Part shown: positions 18,938 through 28,269 of the stretch, one piece after another
How positions within the stretch are numbered: position 1 is the first letter of the stretch
Layout of the letters: every line of letters starts with the position of its first letter
Origin: Rhizobium sp. CC-YZS058
GTDB lineage: Bacteria > Pseudomonadota > Alphaproteobacteria > Rhizobiales > Rhizobiaceae
Direction of reading: 5' to 3'
DNA length: 64,000 bases
Assembly: GCF_034720595.1 (NCBI RefSeq)
Contig: NZ_JAYESJ010000001.1
Coordinates: forward strand, 2,258,001 to 2,322,000
Program-made: the position numbers and the translations under genes
Notes under the pieces: model-generated
Seen by the model: only the letters and a program-made list of their open reading frames with translations
Databases searched by the model: none
Told to the model about the DNA's origin: nothing

Positions 18938-19301
18938 GGTCTTGTTCCCTGCCTGCAGGGTCGCCAGAGGATCGATGTCCCGAAGCGCGGGATCCGGGGA
19001 GGATGGATCCTGAAAGCCTGCCGGCCGAAAGATGTTGCGATAGCGAAGTCGTTAGCGCAGCCCGCGCCACCGCGCAAGCCTTGCCGGATGTTTTCACCGC
19101 TCTCACGAAGAGGGTGACAATGTTCGGGAATTCCGCATCGGCGATCCGTCCGGGAAAAGCCCCGTAAAGGTTCGGTCAGAGCCTATTTCGGTGCGCGTGA
19201 AGCGTTCTTCAATGCTGACGGACAAAAGGTCGCAGTCCGCGACCTGCTCCCGATCGAAAGTCGACCGGTATTCGTTTCGTAGAAGAAGAGAGAGAGTGAA
19301 A
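18938..19301. other. Leader region of the nuo operon, no gene seen
   Basis: This 364-base stretch between nuoA and the tRNA-Asp gene must hold the main nuo promoter on the minus strand. Frames here (for example 19103-19354) have no ribosome site or recognisable composition, and I treat them as non-coding. I do not see a -35/-10 pair convincing enough to name. Confidence 0.5.
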
Positions 19302-19378
19302 TGGCGCGAGTGACGGGGCTCGAACCCGCGACCTCCGGCGTGACAGGCCGGCACTCTAACCGACTGAGCTACACCCGC
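19302..19378 (-). tRNA. tRNA-Asp (anticodon GTC)
   Basis: 77 bases on the minus strand with CCA encoded. The acceptor GCGGGTG pairs with CACTCGC with one G-T pair. The D-arm follows TA at positions 8-9. The anticodon stem GCCGG/CCGG encloses the loop CTGTCAC with anticodon GTC. The T-arm contains GGGTTCGAGCCCC and the discriminator is G, as expected for aspartate. Confidence 0.95.
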
Positions 19379-19799
19379 GCATTGTCCGGAAAGTCATGGC
19401 CGTTGGCCCCGCTTTCCGTGTCGATCAGCGTTGCGCCGTTCGATGAGCGGCTGATTACGGGGTTCTCCGGAGAGTGTCAAGCGCGCCTCGAGACAAAATG
19501 ATGACGAAGCGAATTTTCTTACCGACCGAATACAGGAAACGACCGGCCAGTGCCGCCCCCTCGCCCAACTGATCGGTTTTTCTGTTTTAAAACAGAAGCT
19601 TGCAGTATCTTCCTTTTTCCACAGCGGTCGAAGCTGCTCCGGACGCACACGCTGAAGGCGCTTGGTCGCCGGATTTCGCAGCCGGGAATCCCGCATTTGC
19701 AGGGAAAAATTCTGCACCTCGAAATTTTTGCCGAAAAGGTCTGCCGAAGGGCTTGCGCTTGGCCGCGGAACTGAATAGATCACGGCCACCAACGCGGGC
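19379..19799. other. Intergenic region between two tRNA genes
   Basis: 421 bases between the divergent tRNA-Asp and tRNA-Val genes. It holds an AT-richer patch (19560-19620, including TTTTAAAACAG). A 132-residue minus-strand frame spans it, but it has no family resemblance and no good ribosome site, and is not accepted as a gene. Both tRNA promoters presumably lie here. Confidence 0.5.
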
Positions 19800-19875
19800 G
19801 GGCGATTAGCTCAGTTGGTAGAGCGCCTCGTTTACACCGAGGATGTCGGGAGTTCGAGTCTCTCATCGCCCACCA
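19800..19875 (+). tRNA. tRNA-Val (anticodon TAC)
   Basis: 76 bases, CCA encoded. The acceptor GGGCGAT pairs with ATCGCCC, the anticodon stem CCTCG/CGAGG encloses TTTACAC with anticodon TAC, and the T-arm has GAGTTCGAGTCTC. Discriminator A. This reads the GTN valine codons. Confidence 0.95.
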
Positions 19876-19900
19876 AACCTTCCCCCTTCTCTGCATTGTT

Positions 19901-20161
19901 CTATTGGCGGTACCTCTGCGCGTAGAGGCCCACTCCCTGGCACAGCAGGCCCCAGCTCGGGGCCGGCGTATCGCCGAGGTGGCGGATCATGGCTGAGAGT
20001 GGCGGCGCGTCGTTCTCATCCGGGTTCGGAACAGGCTCCTCGTCAGGCAGTCGGTCCGGCTGCGGCTCGCCGATCGGCGGCACCGGCGGAAGTCCCGGCA
20101 CAGGTCCGGGAGGAGGCTCGCGGCCGGGGACGGGACCTGGTTCTGCGGGAAGCGGGCTCAT
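19901..20161 (-). CDS. Proline-rich small hypothetical protein
   Basis: 86 residues, beginning MSPLPAEPGPVPGREPPPGP and continuing with PRO-rich repeats up to DRLPDEEPVPNPDENDAPP. The remaining 35 residues are more ordinary. The ribosome site AAGGAAAGGACACG lies just before the ATG. Short Pro-rich proteins with the motif PDEEPVPNPDEN are, as far as I recall, common in rhizobia, but I know no function. The composition suggests a disordered protein. Confidence 0.6.
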   Translation of the reverse strand: MSPLPAEPGPVPGREPPPGPVPGLPPVPPIGEPQPDRLPDEEPVPNPDENDAPPLSAMIRHLGDTPAPSWGLLCQGVGLYAQRYRQ

Positions 20162-20224
20162 GGACGTGTCCTTTCCTTACTGAACGAAAAGCGGCTGTGG
20201 CGTCTGTGTCTCTATGCGCCGAGG

Positions 20225-20644
20225 TCAGTGCTGCGCTTCGGCGCGGCGCATCGGCATGGAATCGATCCGCGCGAAAATCTCGTCCGGCGGCGTGACATGG
20301 TCGTTTCGCAGTTTGATGCTGCCATCCTTGCCGACCAGCACCAGACTGAAGAAGCCCGGCGCGACGTCGCAATCGGCGCGGATTGCCTCGGCACTCAGCT
20401 CATCGGCGGCACCATAGAGGCCGCGAACGAGGCCGCCAGCGATTTCCAGAACCACGAGATCGCGCTCGCGCAACGCATCCGGCCGGGCAAGAAGCAGGCT
20501 CGCCTGCCGGCCTGCCTCCGTTCCCTCCTCGTCGGAGAAGATGATGAGCACGCGGCTGCGCCATTCATAATCCTTCAGGCTCGCGCCCTGCTGCTCCGGG
20601 TCGACACCGACGCCGAGCACTTCCGTCACCAGTGACTTGAACAT
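20225..20644 (-). CDS. DUF4174 domain protein
   Basis: 139 residues from MFKSLVTEVLGVGVDP, with an excellent ribosome site (AAGGAGAGGGACG) before the ATG. The core LKDYEWRSRVLIIFSDEEGTEAGRQASLL and the later LVGKDGSIKLRNDHVTPPDEIFARIDSMPMR match the DUF4174 pattern, a thioredoxin-like fold without the CxxC pair in this copy. The frame is open upstream to 20920, but that part overlaps the next gene in another frame. Role unknown; it may be transcribed with the 88-residue gene 34 bases upstream. Confidence 0.8.
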   Translation of the reverse strand: MFKSLVTEVLGVGVDPEQQGASLKDYEWRSRVLIIFSDEEGTEAGRQASLLLARPDALRERDLVVLEIAGGLVRGLYGAADELSAEAIRADCDVAPGFFSLVLVGKDGSIKLRNDHVTPPDEIFARIDSMPMRRAEAQH

Positions 20645-20678
20645 CGTCCCTCTCCTTCTCAATGACGCCGGTCGCGCC

Positions 20679-20945
20679 TCAATCGTAGACCGCGCCTTCG
20701 GCACCGAGGCCCTCGCGCGCAAGCTCGTGGATCGCCCGGCGGGCGAGATCCGCGGGCCACCCGGCGCGCTCGGCCTCCGATGCCAGAGTTTCCAACTCGT
20801 TCGGCAGCTCCGAGCCGGCCGCACTGCCGAGCGCAACGCCGCCGCTTTCGACAGCCGATTCGAAAGCCGGCCGAAGCGCGTCCATGCAGGCCTGCAGCCG
20901 TTCACTGGGGGCATTGGCAAGGTCGGCGGCGTTCATCGCGTCCAT
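20679..20945 (-). CDS. Hypothetical protein, 88 residues
   Basis: Small acidic helical protein starting MDAMNAADLANAPSERLQACMDALRPAFESAV, followed by a short Gly/Ala linker and a second helical part ELETLASEAERAGWPADLARRAIHELAREGL. The ribosome site AGGAGCCCG is seven bases from the ATG. It lies 34 bases before the DUF4174 gene in the same orientation. No family recognised. Confidence 0.6.
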   Translation of the reverse strand: MDAMNAADLANAPSERLQACMDALRPAFESAVESGGVALGSAAGSELPNELETLASEAERAGWPADLARRAIHELAREGLGAEGAVYD

Positions 20946-21117
20946 GATCGGGCTCCTGTCTTGTTCGATCGACGGCTCTGCGCCGTCCAGTCTCGATCAA
21001 GGGAACCGGAAGAGCCCGCGCTTTGTTCCGCAGGCGATGGTTCGCCCCTGCAAGCTCAGCGCGCCGAGGGCGGAAGGAGCATGAAAAGTCGCCGGGTCGA
21101 TTACCGCTGAAGTTCGA

Positions 21118-22707
21118 TCAGGACCAGGAGAGTGCGCCCTGCTCGGCCGGGCTTGCCGCCATGGCGGGGAACTCCATGACGAAACGGGTGCCGCCCTCGC
21201 TCTCATAGCGGTAGCTGCCGCCGAGCTGTGCCACGAAGCCACCGATGAGGCGACTGCCCATGCCACCGCGCCCGACCTCCGCCGGCAGGCCGGGGCCATC
21301 ATCGGCAATGGTCAGGCAGGCACGCCCGGCGCCATCATGTGTCAGACGCGCGGTCAGGCGGCCGCGGCCGGTGATTGCAAAGGCATGTTTGAAGGCGTTC
21401 GAGACCACCTCATTGATGATGAGGCCGAGCGGCAAGGCGTGATCCGGCTTCACCGCCACCGGCTCGAGCGCCACGTCCAGATCCACCGCACCCGGATAGC
21501 CGGCGGCGATCTCGCGGATCAAACGTTCGGCATAGGCCGCCACCTCGACATCGGCGAACTGGTCGTTGCGGTAGATCTGCTCATGGACAGCGACCATGGC
21601 CGAGATCCGGCGAATCATGTCGGTCCGCGCCGTTTCGGGCAGCGGCTGGAGACGGACGAGCGCCGAGACCGCCTGCAGATTGTTCTTCACCCGGTGATGG
21701 ATTTCGCGAAGCAGGAAATTGTTCTGCTCGATCGAGAGCTCCAGTTCTTCGTTGCGCAGCGCATAGGCGCGCAGCAGGCGGGCGATCCAGGTCGCACTCA
21801 GGAGAAGCAGGAAGACGAGCGGCAAGCCGAGCACGAACTGCGAGCGCAAGCCGCTCCAGAACATCTCCATGGCTTCGGAATCATCCACGCCGGCGATCGC
21901 GACGAGCGGCCAGCCTTCCACGCGCCAATAGCCGACGATTCGGCCCCGACCATCTGCCGGCGACGCCGCATTGTGATAGACGCCGCTGGGGCTCTGCGGC
22001 AGCCAGGTTGTGAACAGCGGCGACGAGGCGATGTTGAGCGGCTTTGCTATGGACGGGTGGCGGGCGACGACCCAGCCATCCTCGCGCACGATCGAGACCG
22101 TGGAATGCGGGCCGAGCGCCATGGAGCTCCAGAACTGATTGATGCGCGCCAGCGGAATGGCAATGCTCGCGACACCGCGAAACACGCCGTTCCGGGCGAT
22201 GCGCCGGGCGATGACGAAGGCGGTCGAGCCCGTCAGGCGATCCGAGAGCTGCGGCGAGACGATGACGGTCTTTCCGTCCTTGAGCGATCGGAAGTAATCG
22301 CGATCGCCGATCCGGGTCGTCTCCGACCGCTCCAGACTGGAGAGACGCAGGATGCCCGCGTCGTCAAAGACCGAATATTCGAAGCCGACCGGAAGATCGC
22401 CGACCGCCTGCGTAATGTCCTTGATGCTCGGCGCGTCGTCGGAAAGCGGGCCATCGCCCAGGGCGTCGTCGATCCGGCGCAGCGCCTGATCGCTGGCTGC
22501 GAACATCCATTCGACATGGGCGGCGACAACATGGGCGGAGGCAAGCGCCCGTGCCTCACCGGCCGTGACGGCGGCGCGGTAATTCTGCCAGACCATCAGC
22601 GCCACCAGCGCCATGACGGCCGAGAAAAACAGCGCGGCAAAGGCAACCAGCGTCGCCGGTCTCGCCAGCTTGCGCTTCGGCTCCAAGGCTTTTTCGGCTT
22701 CGCCCAC
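21118..22707 (-). CDS. Membrane sensor histidine kinase (HisKA_2/HWE-type)
   Basis: About 529 residues from the GTG at 22707, which has AAGGGGG upstream. A frame to 22782 exists but its start looks unnatural. Domains in order: short cytoplasmic N-terminus; transmembrane helix (ATLVAFAALFFSAVMALVALMVW); periplasmic PDC/Cache sensor of about 250 residues (FRSLKDGKTVIVSPQLSDRLTG, FRGVASIAIPLARI, GYWRVEGWPLVAIAGV); second helix (FVLGLPLVFLLLLSATWIARLL); then a HisKA_2 phospho-acceptor block with LREIHHRVKNNLQAVSALVRLQ and an ATPase domain (LIINEVVSNAFKHAF, DDGPGLP, GMGSRLIGGFVAQLGG). It autophosphorylates on His in response to a periplasmic or extracellular signal. No response regulator is adjacent. 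In alphaproteobacteria such kinases often feed the general stress response, but nothing here proves that. Confidence 0.88.
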   Translation of the reverse strand: MGEAEKALEPKRKLARPATLVAFAALFFSAVMALVALMVWQNYRAAVTAGEARALASAHVVAAHVEWMFAASDQALRRIDDALGDGPLSDDAPSIKDITQAVGDLPVGFEYSVFDDAGILRLSSLERSETTRIGDRDYFRSLKDGKTVIVSPQLSDRLTGSTAFVIARRIARNGVFRGVASIAIPLARINQFWSSMALGPHSTVSIVREDGWVVARHPSIAKPLNIASSPLFTTWLPQSPSGVYHNAASPADGRGRIVGYWRVEGWPLVAIAGVDDSEAMEMFWSGLRSQFVLGLPLVFLLLLSATWIARLLRAYALRNEELELSIEQNNFLLREIHHRVKNNLQAVSALVRLQPLPETARTDMIRRISAMVAVHEQIYRNDQFADVEVAAYAERLIREIAAGYPGAVDLDVALEPVAVKPDHALPLGLIINEVVSNAFKHAFAITGRGRLTARLTHDGAGRACLTIADDGPGLPAEVGRGGMGSRLIGGFVAQLGGSYRYESEGGTRFVMEFPAMAASPAEQGALSWS

Positions 22708-22874
22708 GCCTACCCCCTTCGAACACCCGCAAGAACGGACCTTCGGATCGCGCTGCAGGTTTCCCTGGCGGCTACACCCCACGCGAATCGTCTAGCATGG
22801 AACGTCAGAATCGGACAGAGACGGTCCGAAAGGGCACGGAGCGCCGGGCTCGCGCGGGATGATGCTGGGACGCC

Positions 22875-23267
22875 CTACAGCCTGCTCTTTTCCTTTTCCT
22901 TCTCCCGCTCACGCACAGGTGCAGCGCGCTTCGGCTCTTCCGGCGCGGAAGGCATATAGGGCGTTTCGCCTTTCGGCGTTGGCGCGAGCAGGTTCTTCAG
23001 TGCGGAAAGCCGGTCTTTCAGCAGCGGGCGGAAGCGCGTGGCGCGGTAGGGCATGTCGGCGGCGCCGTATCCCTCCGGGCCGTCGTCATTGCCGCGGTGG
23101 ATCTCTTCCAGCTTGACGCCGATGAACTCGCCATCGACATAATGGCTGTAGGGCCCCACCCAGCGGATCGTATAGATCTGACCCTTGCGGATGCCCTGGT
23201 CGATCGAGACATGCTTGAACGTGTCGTCGATGCAGACGACCTTCTGACCGACATGGAAATTGATCAT
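22875..23267 (-). CDS. Conserved hypothetical protein, 130 residues
   Basis: Starts MINFHVGQKVVCIDDTFKH with a GGAGCGGACG ribosome site. The N-terminal 60 residues (VGQKVVCIDD, GQIYTIRWVGPYSHY, FIGVKLEEIHRG) look like a small beta-barrel domain seen in phage and rhizobial hypothetical proteins. The middle AADMPYRATRFRPLLKDR is a conserved-looking motif, and the C-terminus is a charged Lys/Glu/Arg tail. It lies 90 bases downstream of the YhaN-like gene. No function is proposed. Confidence 0.7.
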   Translation of the reverse strand: MINFHVGQKVVCIDDTFKHVSIDQGIRKGQIYTIRWVGPYSHYVDGEFIGVKLEEIHRGNDDGPEGYGAADMPYRATRFRPLLKDRLSALKNLLAPTPKGETPYMPSAPEEPKRAAPVREREKEKEKSRL

Positions 23268-23357
23268 CGTCCGCTCCGCGCGCAGGTGAACCGGCGGTGT
23301 TCTAGCCTCAAGCGGCGCGCGACGCCAGTCCTGCCCTGTCTCCCGGGCAGGCAGGCT

Positions 23358-26300
23358 CTAGAGCCGATGCAGCGTGGCGCCGGGGCAGGCTTTTTCGGCA
23401 ATGGCGCAGAGGTGCTCATGGTGGGTCAGGTAGATGACCTGCCCGACGCCCGCCATTTCGCCCATCAGGCGGAAGGCGTGGAAGGCGCGGTTGTCATCGA
23501 AGGTCTCCATGATGTCGTCGGCAATGAAGGGCAAGGGCTCGCGGCTTGCGGCGATCTCGTGAAAGCCTGCGATCCGGAGCGCCAGATACAGCTGGAAGCG
23601 CGTGCCCTTGGAAAGATTGCTGGCAAGCTTCGTACCGCCATCGGCGGAATGGGCGATCATATACTCGCCCTCTTTCGCGCTCTCGGTCGAAAGGCGGCTG
23701 TAATCGCCGCCGCTGATGGTGGCGAAGGCATCCGAGGCACGGCGCATCATCGCGCTGCGGTGCCGCTCGCGATAGAGCCGCAACGCCATTTCGCCGGCGA
23801 GCACACCGGTGCGCAGCCTGAGATAGCGCAGCGCCTCCTCTTCGATCTCGGCCAGCACGGTTCGCCGCCGCTCGTCCAGATAGGCAGCCTCGTCGCTGCC
23901 GGCCGCCTTTTCCAGGATGCGCTCTGCATCGCGCAACGCCGTGTGACGCTCCTGCAGCCGCTCTTCCGCTTGGATGAGCCGCGTCCCGATCTCGGCGATC
24001 GACCGGTCGAGCAAACTCGGGTCCAGTTCGTCCAACATATCGTCTGCCGCCGCGCGGCTCTCGACGCGCAGCCGCTCGCACAGCTCCTGCGTCCGCTCGG
24101 CGATGTCGCTGTCGATCCGCGCCCGCGCCCGCGCTTCCTCCAGGCGCACATTGATCTCCGGCAGCGTCCACACGCCGAAATGCGCCGCCATCGCCGCGCG
24201 CACCGCTTCGTGGCGGGCGATCCGGTCGGCCAGGGCCGCCTGATCCGCCTGTCGGCTCGCCTGTCGGGCGACCAGGCGCTCGCGTTCCACGTCCACGCGC
24301 TCGGCTTCGGCCAGCCGGGCCTGAAGGGCCGCGAGGCAATCGAGCGGGGCCTCGTCGCCGCGCTCGCCGGCTGCCTGCGCCAGGGTCTGGAGCCGCTGCG
24401 CGAAGACGGAAAGATCCGCCTCCATGGCGTCGATCCGATGGTCGAAGCCAGCCTTCTGAGACGCGAGACTTTCGATCGTGGCGAGGAGGTCGAGAAGCGG
24501 CTGGATGATCGCCGGGCTTTCCGCGCCGTTAAGGGTTGCAAGCCAGCTTCCCTCCAGCGCCGCCTGCCACTCTGCCTGCCAGCCCGCCAAGGCCTCTTCG
24601 GCCTCGGCCCGCTCCTGCGCCCGGGCTGCGTGGGCCGCTTGCGCCTTAACCCGTTGCTCCGTCCGCGCGCGCTGGGCGGCCTCTGCGGCCTGCTCCGCCT
24701 CCAGCATCTCTTCCGCTGCGGCGAGCGCGGCCTCTACGCCACGGTCCGTGCGTTCGGCACCGACGAAGGCGGAAAGGCTCGACAGCGCCTCGCGCTCCTC
24801 TTCGGTGACCGCGGCAAGCGCCCGGCGCGAAGTTCGGCAGGTGGCGCGAAGCGTCAGCGTGCGTTCGAAGCGCTCGCACCAGGCGGAAAAGGCGGCAAGG
24901 CGCGTCTCCGCCGGCAGGCCGCAGGCTTCGAGAAGACGAAGGCGCCGGTCGGACAGCGTCTCTTCCGCCGCGCAGAGCGCCGCCCGCTCGGCAAGTCCGG
25001 CCTGGTGCCGGGCCTCGAGCTCGGCGACGCTCTGCTCGAGCGCGCGACGCGCGGCCAGACGGTCAGCCTGGGCAAGCCTAGTGGCGGAGGCGGCGTCATC
25101 GGCCGACAGCGCGGCCTCGAACCCATCGGCCGTTGTGCTGTCCAGTGTTCCACGGTGCTTCTGCCAAGCACGATCCCGCGCCTCGCGCAGCGCCTTGGCC
25201 GTCGCATCGTCGGCGAAATTCGAGCCGGCGGCCTCGGCAGCAAGCGTCGCCCTGGCTGCAGCCAGCCGCGCAGCCTCATCGCCCAAGCGCTCATCGAGAC
25301 GCTGCACACGCGCGGAAAGAGTACTCGTCTCTTCGGCCAATGCCGCCCGCTCGGCGGCGCTTGGAACAGCGATGCGGCCAAGGTCCGTCTCGTCGGCGAG
25401 GCCAAGCGTCGCCAGCTGATCGGCAAGCGCATCCTCCGCCTCCTCCAGCGCCGCCTGCGCCGTCCGGCGACGCCCGGCGAAATCCTGACGGCGGAGCTGG
25501 CGGAATAGATCGGCAAGGCCAGGATGCGCGCTGGGCTGCTCCGCGCGCTGGGCTGCGTCCTCAGCCGCGGCGTCGAGATCGCGCAGCAGCGCGCTGGCGC
25601 GCCCGTGTTCCCGCACGGCCGCTTCCGCCCGTTCCCGCAACCGCCCATAGGCTTCGCCGAGCATGCGCAATCGCCCGATGCGAGCTGCGGGCAGCAGCAG
25701 CGGGGTCGGGTCTTCGTCCCCCGCTCGGCCGGCCTGGACGAGTTTGGCCGAGAGTGCCGTCGCGACACGATCCCGCTCGGCGCGCCGCGCCGGCAGGTCC
25801 TCGACCGCCGTGCGGTAGCGCGCCTCCAAGCCGCCCGCAGCGACAGCTCTGATGTCCGCCGCAAGGGTCAGAATTCGCGGATCCTGGCCGAGGCCGGCCA
25901 GGGTTTCCTCCAAAGCTTCGAGATCATGCGCGATCTGCCGGCCGGTCATCGACAATTCCGTCTCTTCGCGCATGAGATCCGGCAGCAGCCGGTGCCAAGC
26001 TTCGGGCGGCGGCGGCGTGTCGTCGAAGCGCGCCCGTTCTGCCTCCAGCGCCCGCAGCCGCGCCCGCATCGGCAGGGCGCCCTGCTGCAGGCGCGCCATA
26101 TCGAGGGCCAGACGCAGTTCGGCCCGCTCGGCAACCGCCATCTCATAATGGCCGCGCGCCGCCTCCAGCGCCTTGCGCATGGCGGAGAACTGGCTGTGGC
26201 TGACATCGATGGCGGCCCGCTCGGTCTTCAGCCGCTCCAGCTCCGCCTTCAGTTCGGCCAGCCGGTGCTTGCGCGCCTGGGGTCGGTAGAAGGCGTCCGC

Positions 26301-26810
26301 CTTTCCCTTCAGTCCGGTCAGCAAGGGGCCGATGTCGGACAGGCCGGAGCTTGCGGAAAACAGCAAGGCGCCCAGCTCGCCTTCGCTGCGCAAGATGCTG
26401 TCGCCGCCCTTCTCGATGCTGTCGTCGTCCAGCGAGAACATGGTCTGGTAGGTACCCCGGTCGATGCCGGCCAGCGCCGCGGCGAACAGGCCTTCCGGCA
26501 GCGGCTGGTCATCCGGCCCGACCAGCGTGTTCTGCCGCCGCTTGAGGCGGGCCACGGCATGGGATGTCCCGCCTGTCTCGACCAGCCCGCCGATCCGCAT
26601 GGTCTCGTAGGGGTGGAGAAAGCCGTAGGTGCTGCGGGTCTCGATGCCGAAGAAGAGATCGAGAACGGCGGAGAACAGCGTCGATTTGCCCGCCTCATTG
26701 GGCCCATAGACGATGTGAAGGTCCGGTCGGCCTGGTTCGGCGGGGCCGAAGATCAGGCGGCGGTCGGTGAACTTGCCGTAGCGGATGAGATCGAGGGCAG
26801 AAAGCCGCAT
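23358..26810 (-). CDS. yhaN: YhaN-like SbcC/Rad50-type ATPase
   Basis: 1150-residue AAA-type ATPase of the SMC/SbcC class. The N-terminus MRLSALDLIRYGKFTDRRLIFGP leads into the Walker A motif GPNEAGKST near residue 55. A long Ala/Glu/Arg-rich coiled-coil region occupies roughly residues 170-930. At the C-terminus come the ABC signature LSKGTRFQLYLALRIA and Walker B LPFIADDIMETFDD, followed by the His switch VIYLTHHEH. No CxxC zinc hook is evident in the middle of the coiled coil, as in Bacillus YhaN. It overlaps the nuclease gene upstream in a TGATG stop-start, and the two proteins very probably form a complex acting on DNA ends. Confidence 0.88.
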   Translation of the reverse strand: MRLSALDLIRYGKFTDRRLIFGPAEPGRPDLHIVYGPNEAGKSTLFSAVLDLFFGIETRSTYGFLHPYETMRIGGLVETGGTSHAVARLKRRQNTLVGPDDQPLPEGLFAAALAGIDRGTYQTMFSLDDDSIEKGGDSILRSEGELGALLFSASSGLSDIGPLLTGLKGKADAFYRPQARKHRLAELKAELERLKTERAAIDVSHSQFSAMRKALEAARGHYEMAVAERAELRLALDMARLQQGALPMRARLRALEAERARFDDTPPPPEAWHRLLPDLMREETELSMTGRQIAHDLEALEETLAGLGQDPRILTLAADIRAVAAGGLEARYRTAVEDLPARRAERDRVATALSAKLVQAGRAGDEDPTPLLLPAARIGRLRMLGEAYGRLRERAEAAVREHGRASALLRDLDAAAEDAAQRAEQPSAHPGLADLFRQLRRQDFAGRRRTAQAALEEAEDALADQLATLGLADETDLGRIAVPSAAERAALAEETSTLSARVQRLDERLGDEAARLAAARATLAAEAAGSNFADDATAKALREARDRAWQKHRGTLDSTTADGFEAALSADDAASATRLAQADRLAARRALEQSVAELEARHQAGLAERAALCAAEETLSDRRLRLLEACGLPAETRLAAFSAWCERFERTLTLRATCRTSRRALAAVTEEEREALSSLSAFVGAERTDRGVEAALAAAEEMLEAEQAAEAAQRARTEQRVKAQAAHAARAQERAEAEEALAGWQAEWQAALEGSWLATLNGAESPAIIQPLLDLLATIESLASQKAGFDHRIDAMEADLSVFAQRLQTLAQAAGERGDEAPLDCLAALQARLAEAERVDVERERLVARQASRQADQAALADRIARHEAVRAAMAAHFGVWTLPEINVRLEEARARARIDSDIAERTQELCERLRVESRAAADDMLDELDPSLLDRSIAEIGTRLIQAEERLQERHTALRDAERILEKAAGSDEAAYLDERRRTVLAEIEEEALRYLRLRTGVLAGEMALRLYRERHRSAMMRRASDAFATISGGDYSRLSTESAKEGEYMIAHSADGGTKLASNLSKGTRFQLYLALRIAGFHEIAASREPLPFIADDIMETFDDNRAFHAFRLMGEMAGVGQVIYLTHHEHLCAIAEKACPGATLHRL

Positions 26811-28105
26811 CAGCCTGCGCTCCCTGCCGCATCGCCCTCGGTGCGCAGATGCGCCAGCACCTCGGCGCTGCCTTCGCTGCCAATCCTTGCCAGGAGCATC
26901 TGCGCCGCTTCTTCATGAGTGCCGAAGCTCTCCTTCAACTCGCGCGGAAGCTGGGCCAGGAGTTCGGCCATGATTTCCCCGGCCTGATGCCGGAAGCCAT
27001 GCGAGGTGAGCACGTCGCGCTCGACCAGAGCCGCCAGTTCGGCAGCGGGATCCAGCGCCGTGGGCGGCGCGCCATCGAGCGCCGGCACGCAGTCGATCTC
27101 GATCTTCTCCACCCAGCATCCCGGGACGGACTGGGCGAGGCTCGTCACCTCGTCGAGAAGGAAATCCGGATCGCGGCGCAGCCGCCAGGCAAGCGGCATC
27201 GCGCCCGTCAGCTGCAGGCGCAGGATCAACTGGGCATTGGGCAGCGGGCCGAGGAACTGCCGCGCCGCCCCTTCGAGCGCCTCAGCAATACGCGCGAGCA
27301 TGTCGCGCCAGGTCTCGAGCGCGGTGAGGTCGATCGGCAGCCGCTCGAAGCGCGCCGCGCCGATCCGCCGCCGCTCCCGCGCCATCGTGCCGTCCGGCGA
27401 GACCGTGACCAGCACCACGCCCTTCTCGCCTGCCTCGTTGATATCCCGCCCCTGCGGGATCCCCGGCATGATGATGGCCGGCCGCTCGGCATGGTCGGCG
27501 CCCAGATGCACATGGCCGAGCGCCCAGTAATCGAACCCATGGCCGGTGAGATCGGCGATGCTGCAGGGCGCATAGGCGTCGTGGCCGGGCGCACCCGCCA
27601 GGCTGGTATGCAGCAGCCCGATATTGATCGCATCGGGCACCGGCGGCAGGAAGCGCGGCAGCAGGCTGTCCGGTGCATGCGGATCATCGAAGCCGATTCC
27701 ATGGACATGCACGGCGCGCCCGCTCTCCATTACCTTGGCGAGCACCGAGCGGCTGCGGCCGGAGAAGAGGTGGACATTGTCGGGGAAGCTGAGCTCACGG
27801 CGAATGGCCGAGGCGGAGTCATGGTTCCCACGGATCAGGAACACGCGGATGCCGGCGGCCTGCAGCCGGCGGAACTCGCCGACGAGAAACAGCCCGGTGT
27901 TCATCGAGGTCTGCGAGCCATCATAGAGGTCGCCGGCAACGATCAGCGCGTCCGCCTCTTCGGCAATGCAGAGGTCGACGATCGCCGACAGCGCCTCGCG
28001 CGTGGCGCCGCGCACCAGGGCGGCCAGTTCGGGATTGCGCAGCGCGAGGCTGCGAAGCGGCGAATCGAGGTGAAGATCGGCCGTGTGAACAAAGCGGAAC
28101 GTCAT
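26810..28105 (-). CDS. yhaO: YhaO-like Mre11/SbcD-type DNA nuclease
   Basis: 431 residues from MTFRFVHTADLHLDSPL (28105); a start four codons upstream is also possible. The calcineurin-like phosphoesterase motifs are in order: HTADLHLDSPL, VAGDLYDGS, IRGNHDSAS, LLHTS, and the DYWALGHVHLG metal-binding end. The C-terminal third is a cap/partner-binding region. It forms a two-gene unit with the coupled YhaN-like ATPase. Family knowledge points to Mn-dependent DNA nuclease activity in repair of breaks; the exact substrate is not known. Confidence 0.88.
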   Translation of the reverse strand: MTFRFVHTADLHLDSPLRSLALRNPELAALVRGATREALSAIVDLCIAEEADALIVAGDLYDGSQTSMNTGLFLVGEFRRLQAAGIRVFLIRGNHDSASAIRRELSFPDNVHLFSGRSRSVLAKVMESGRAVHVHGIGFDDPHAPDSLLPRFLPPVPDAINIGLLHTSLAGAPGHDAYAPCSIADLTGHGFDYWALGHVHLGADHAERPAIIMPGIPQGRDINEAGEKGVVLVTVSPDGTMARERRRIGAARFERLPIDLTALETWRDMLARIAEALEGAARQFLGPLPNAQLILRLQLTGAMPLAWRLRRDPDFLLDEVTSLAQSVPGCWVEKIEIDCVPALDGAPPTALDPAAELAALVERDVLTSHGFRHQAGEIMAELLAQLPRELKESFGTHEEAAQMLLARIGSEGSAEVLAHLRTEGDAAGSAG

Positions 28106-28235
28106 GCGAACGACCATGCAACCGGCAAGGGGCGCAGGTCAATCCGCCGGGCGCCTCGACCCACATATTCCCCTCGCCTTCTCAAGGTGCCGGCACCACA
28201 GCCCTGCGCCCAGCGCGCAGCCGCCATGATCCATT

Positions 28236-28264
28236 TGACATGGGCCCTCACAAGTTCCATGTCA
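28236..28264. promoter_or_regulatory. Palindromic candidate operator upstream of the MarR gene
   Basis: TGACATGG at 28236-28243 is matched by its perfect inverse CCATGTCA at 28257-28264, with a 13-base spacer. The centre-to-centre distance is 21 bases, two helical turns. The left arm overlaps TTGACA, a good -35 element. It lies just before the ATG at 28270 and between the MarR gene and the divergent YhaO/YhaN pair, as expected for an autoregulatory MarR operator. Confidence 0.45.
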
Positions 28265-28269
28265 GCCCC

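Noticed and set aside
19394..19792. 132-codon minus-strand frame between the two tRNA genes
   Set aside because: No ribosome site, no family resemblance and it covers the presumed tRNA promoters.
20000..20160. CRISPR or tandem repeat array in the Pro-rich gene
   Set aside because: The repetition is only GC-rich Pro/Gly codons of a small protein, with no regular repeat-spacer structure.
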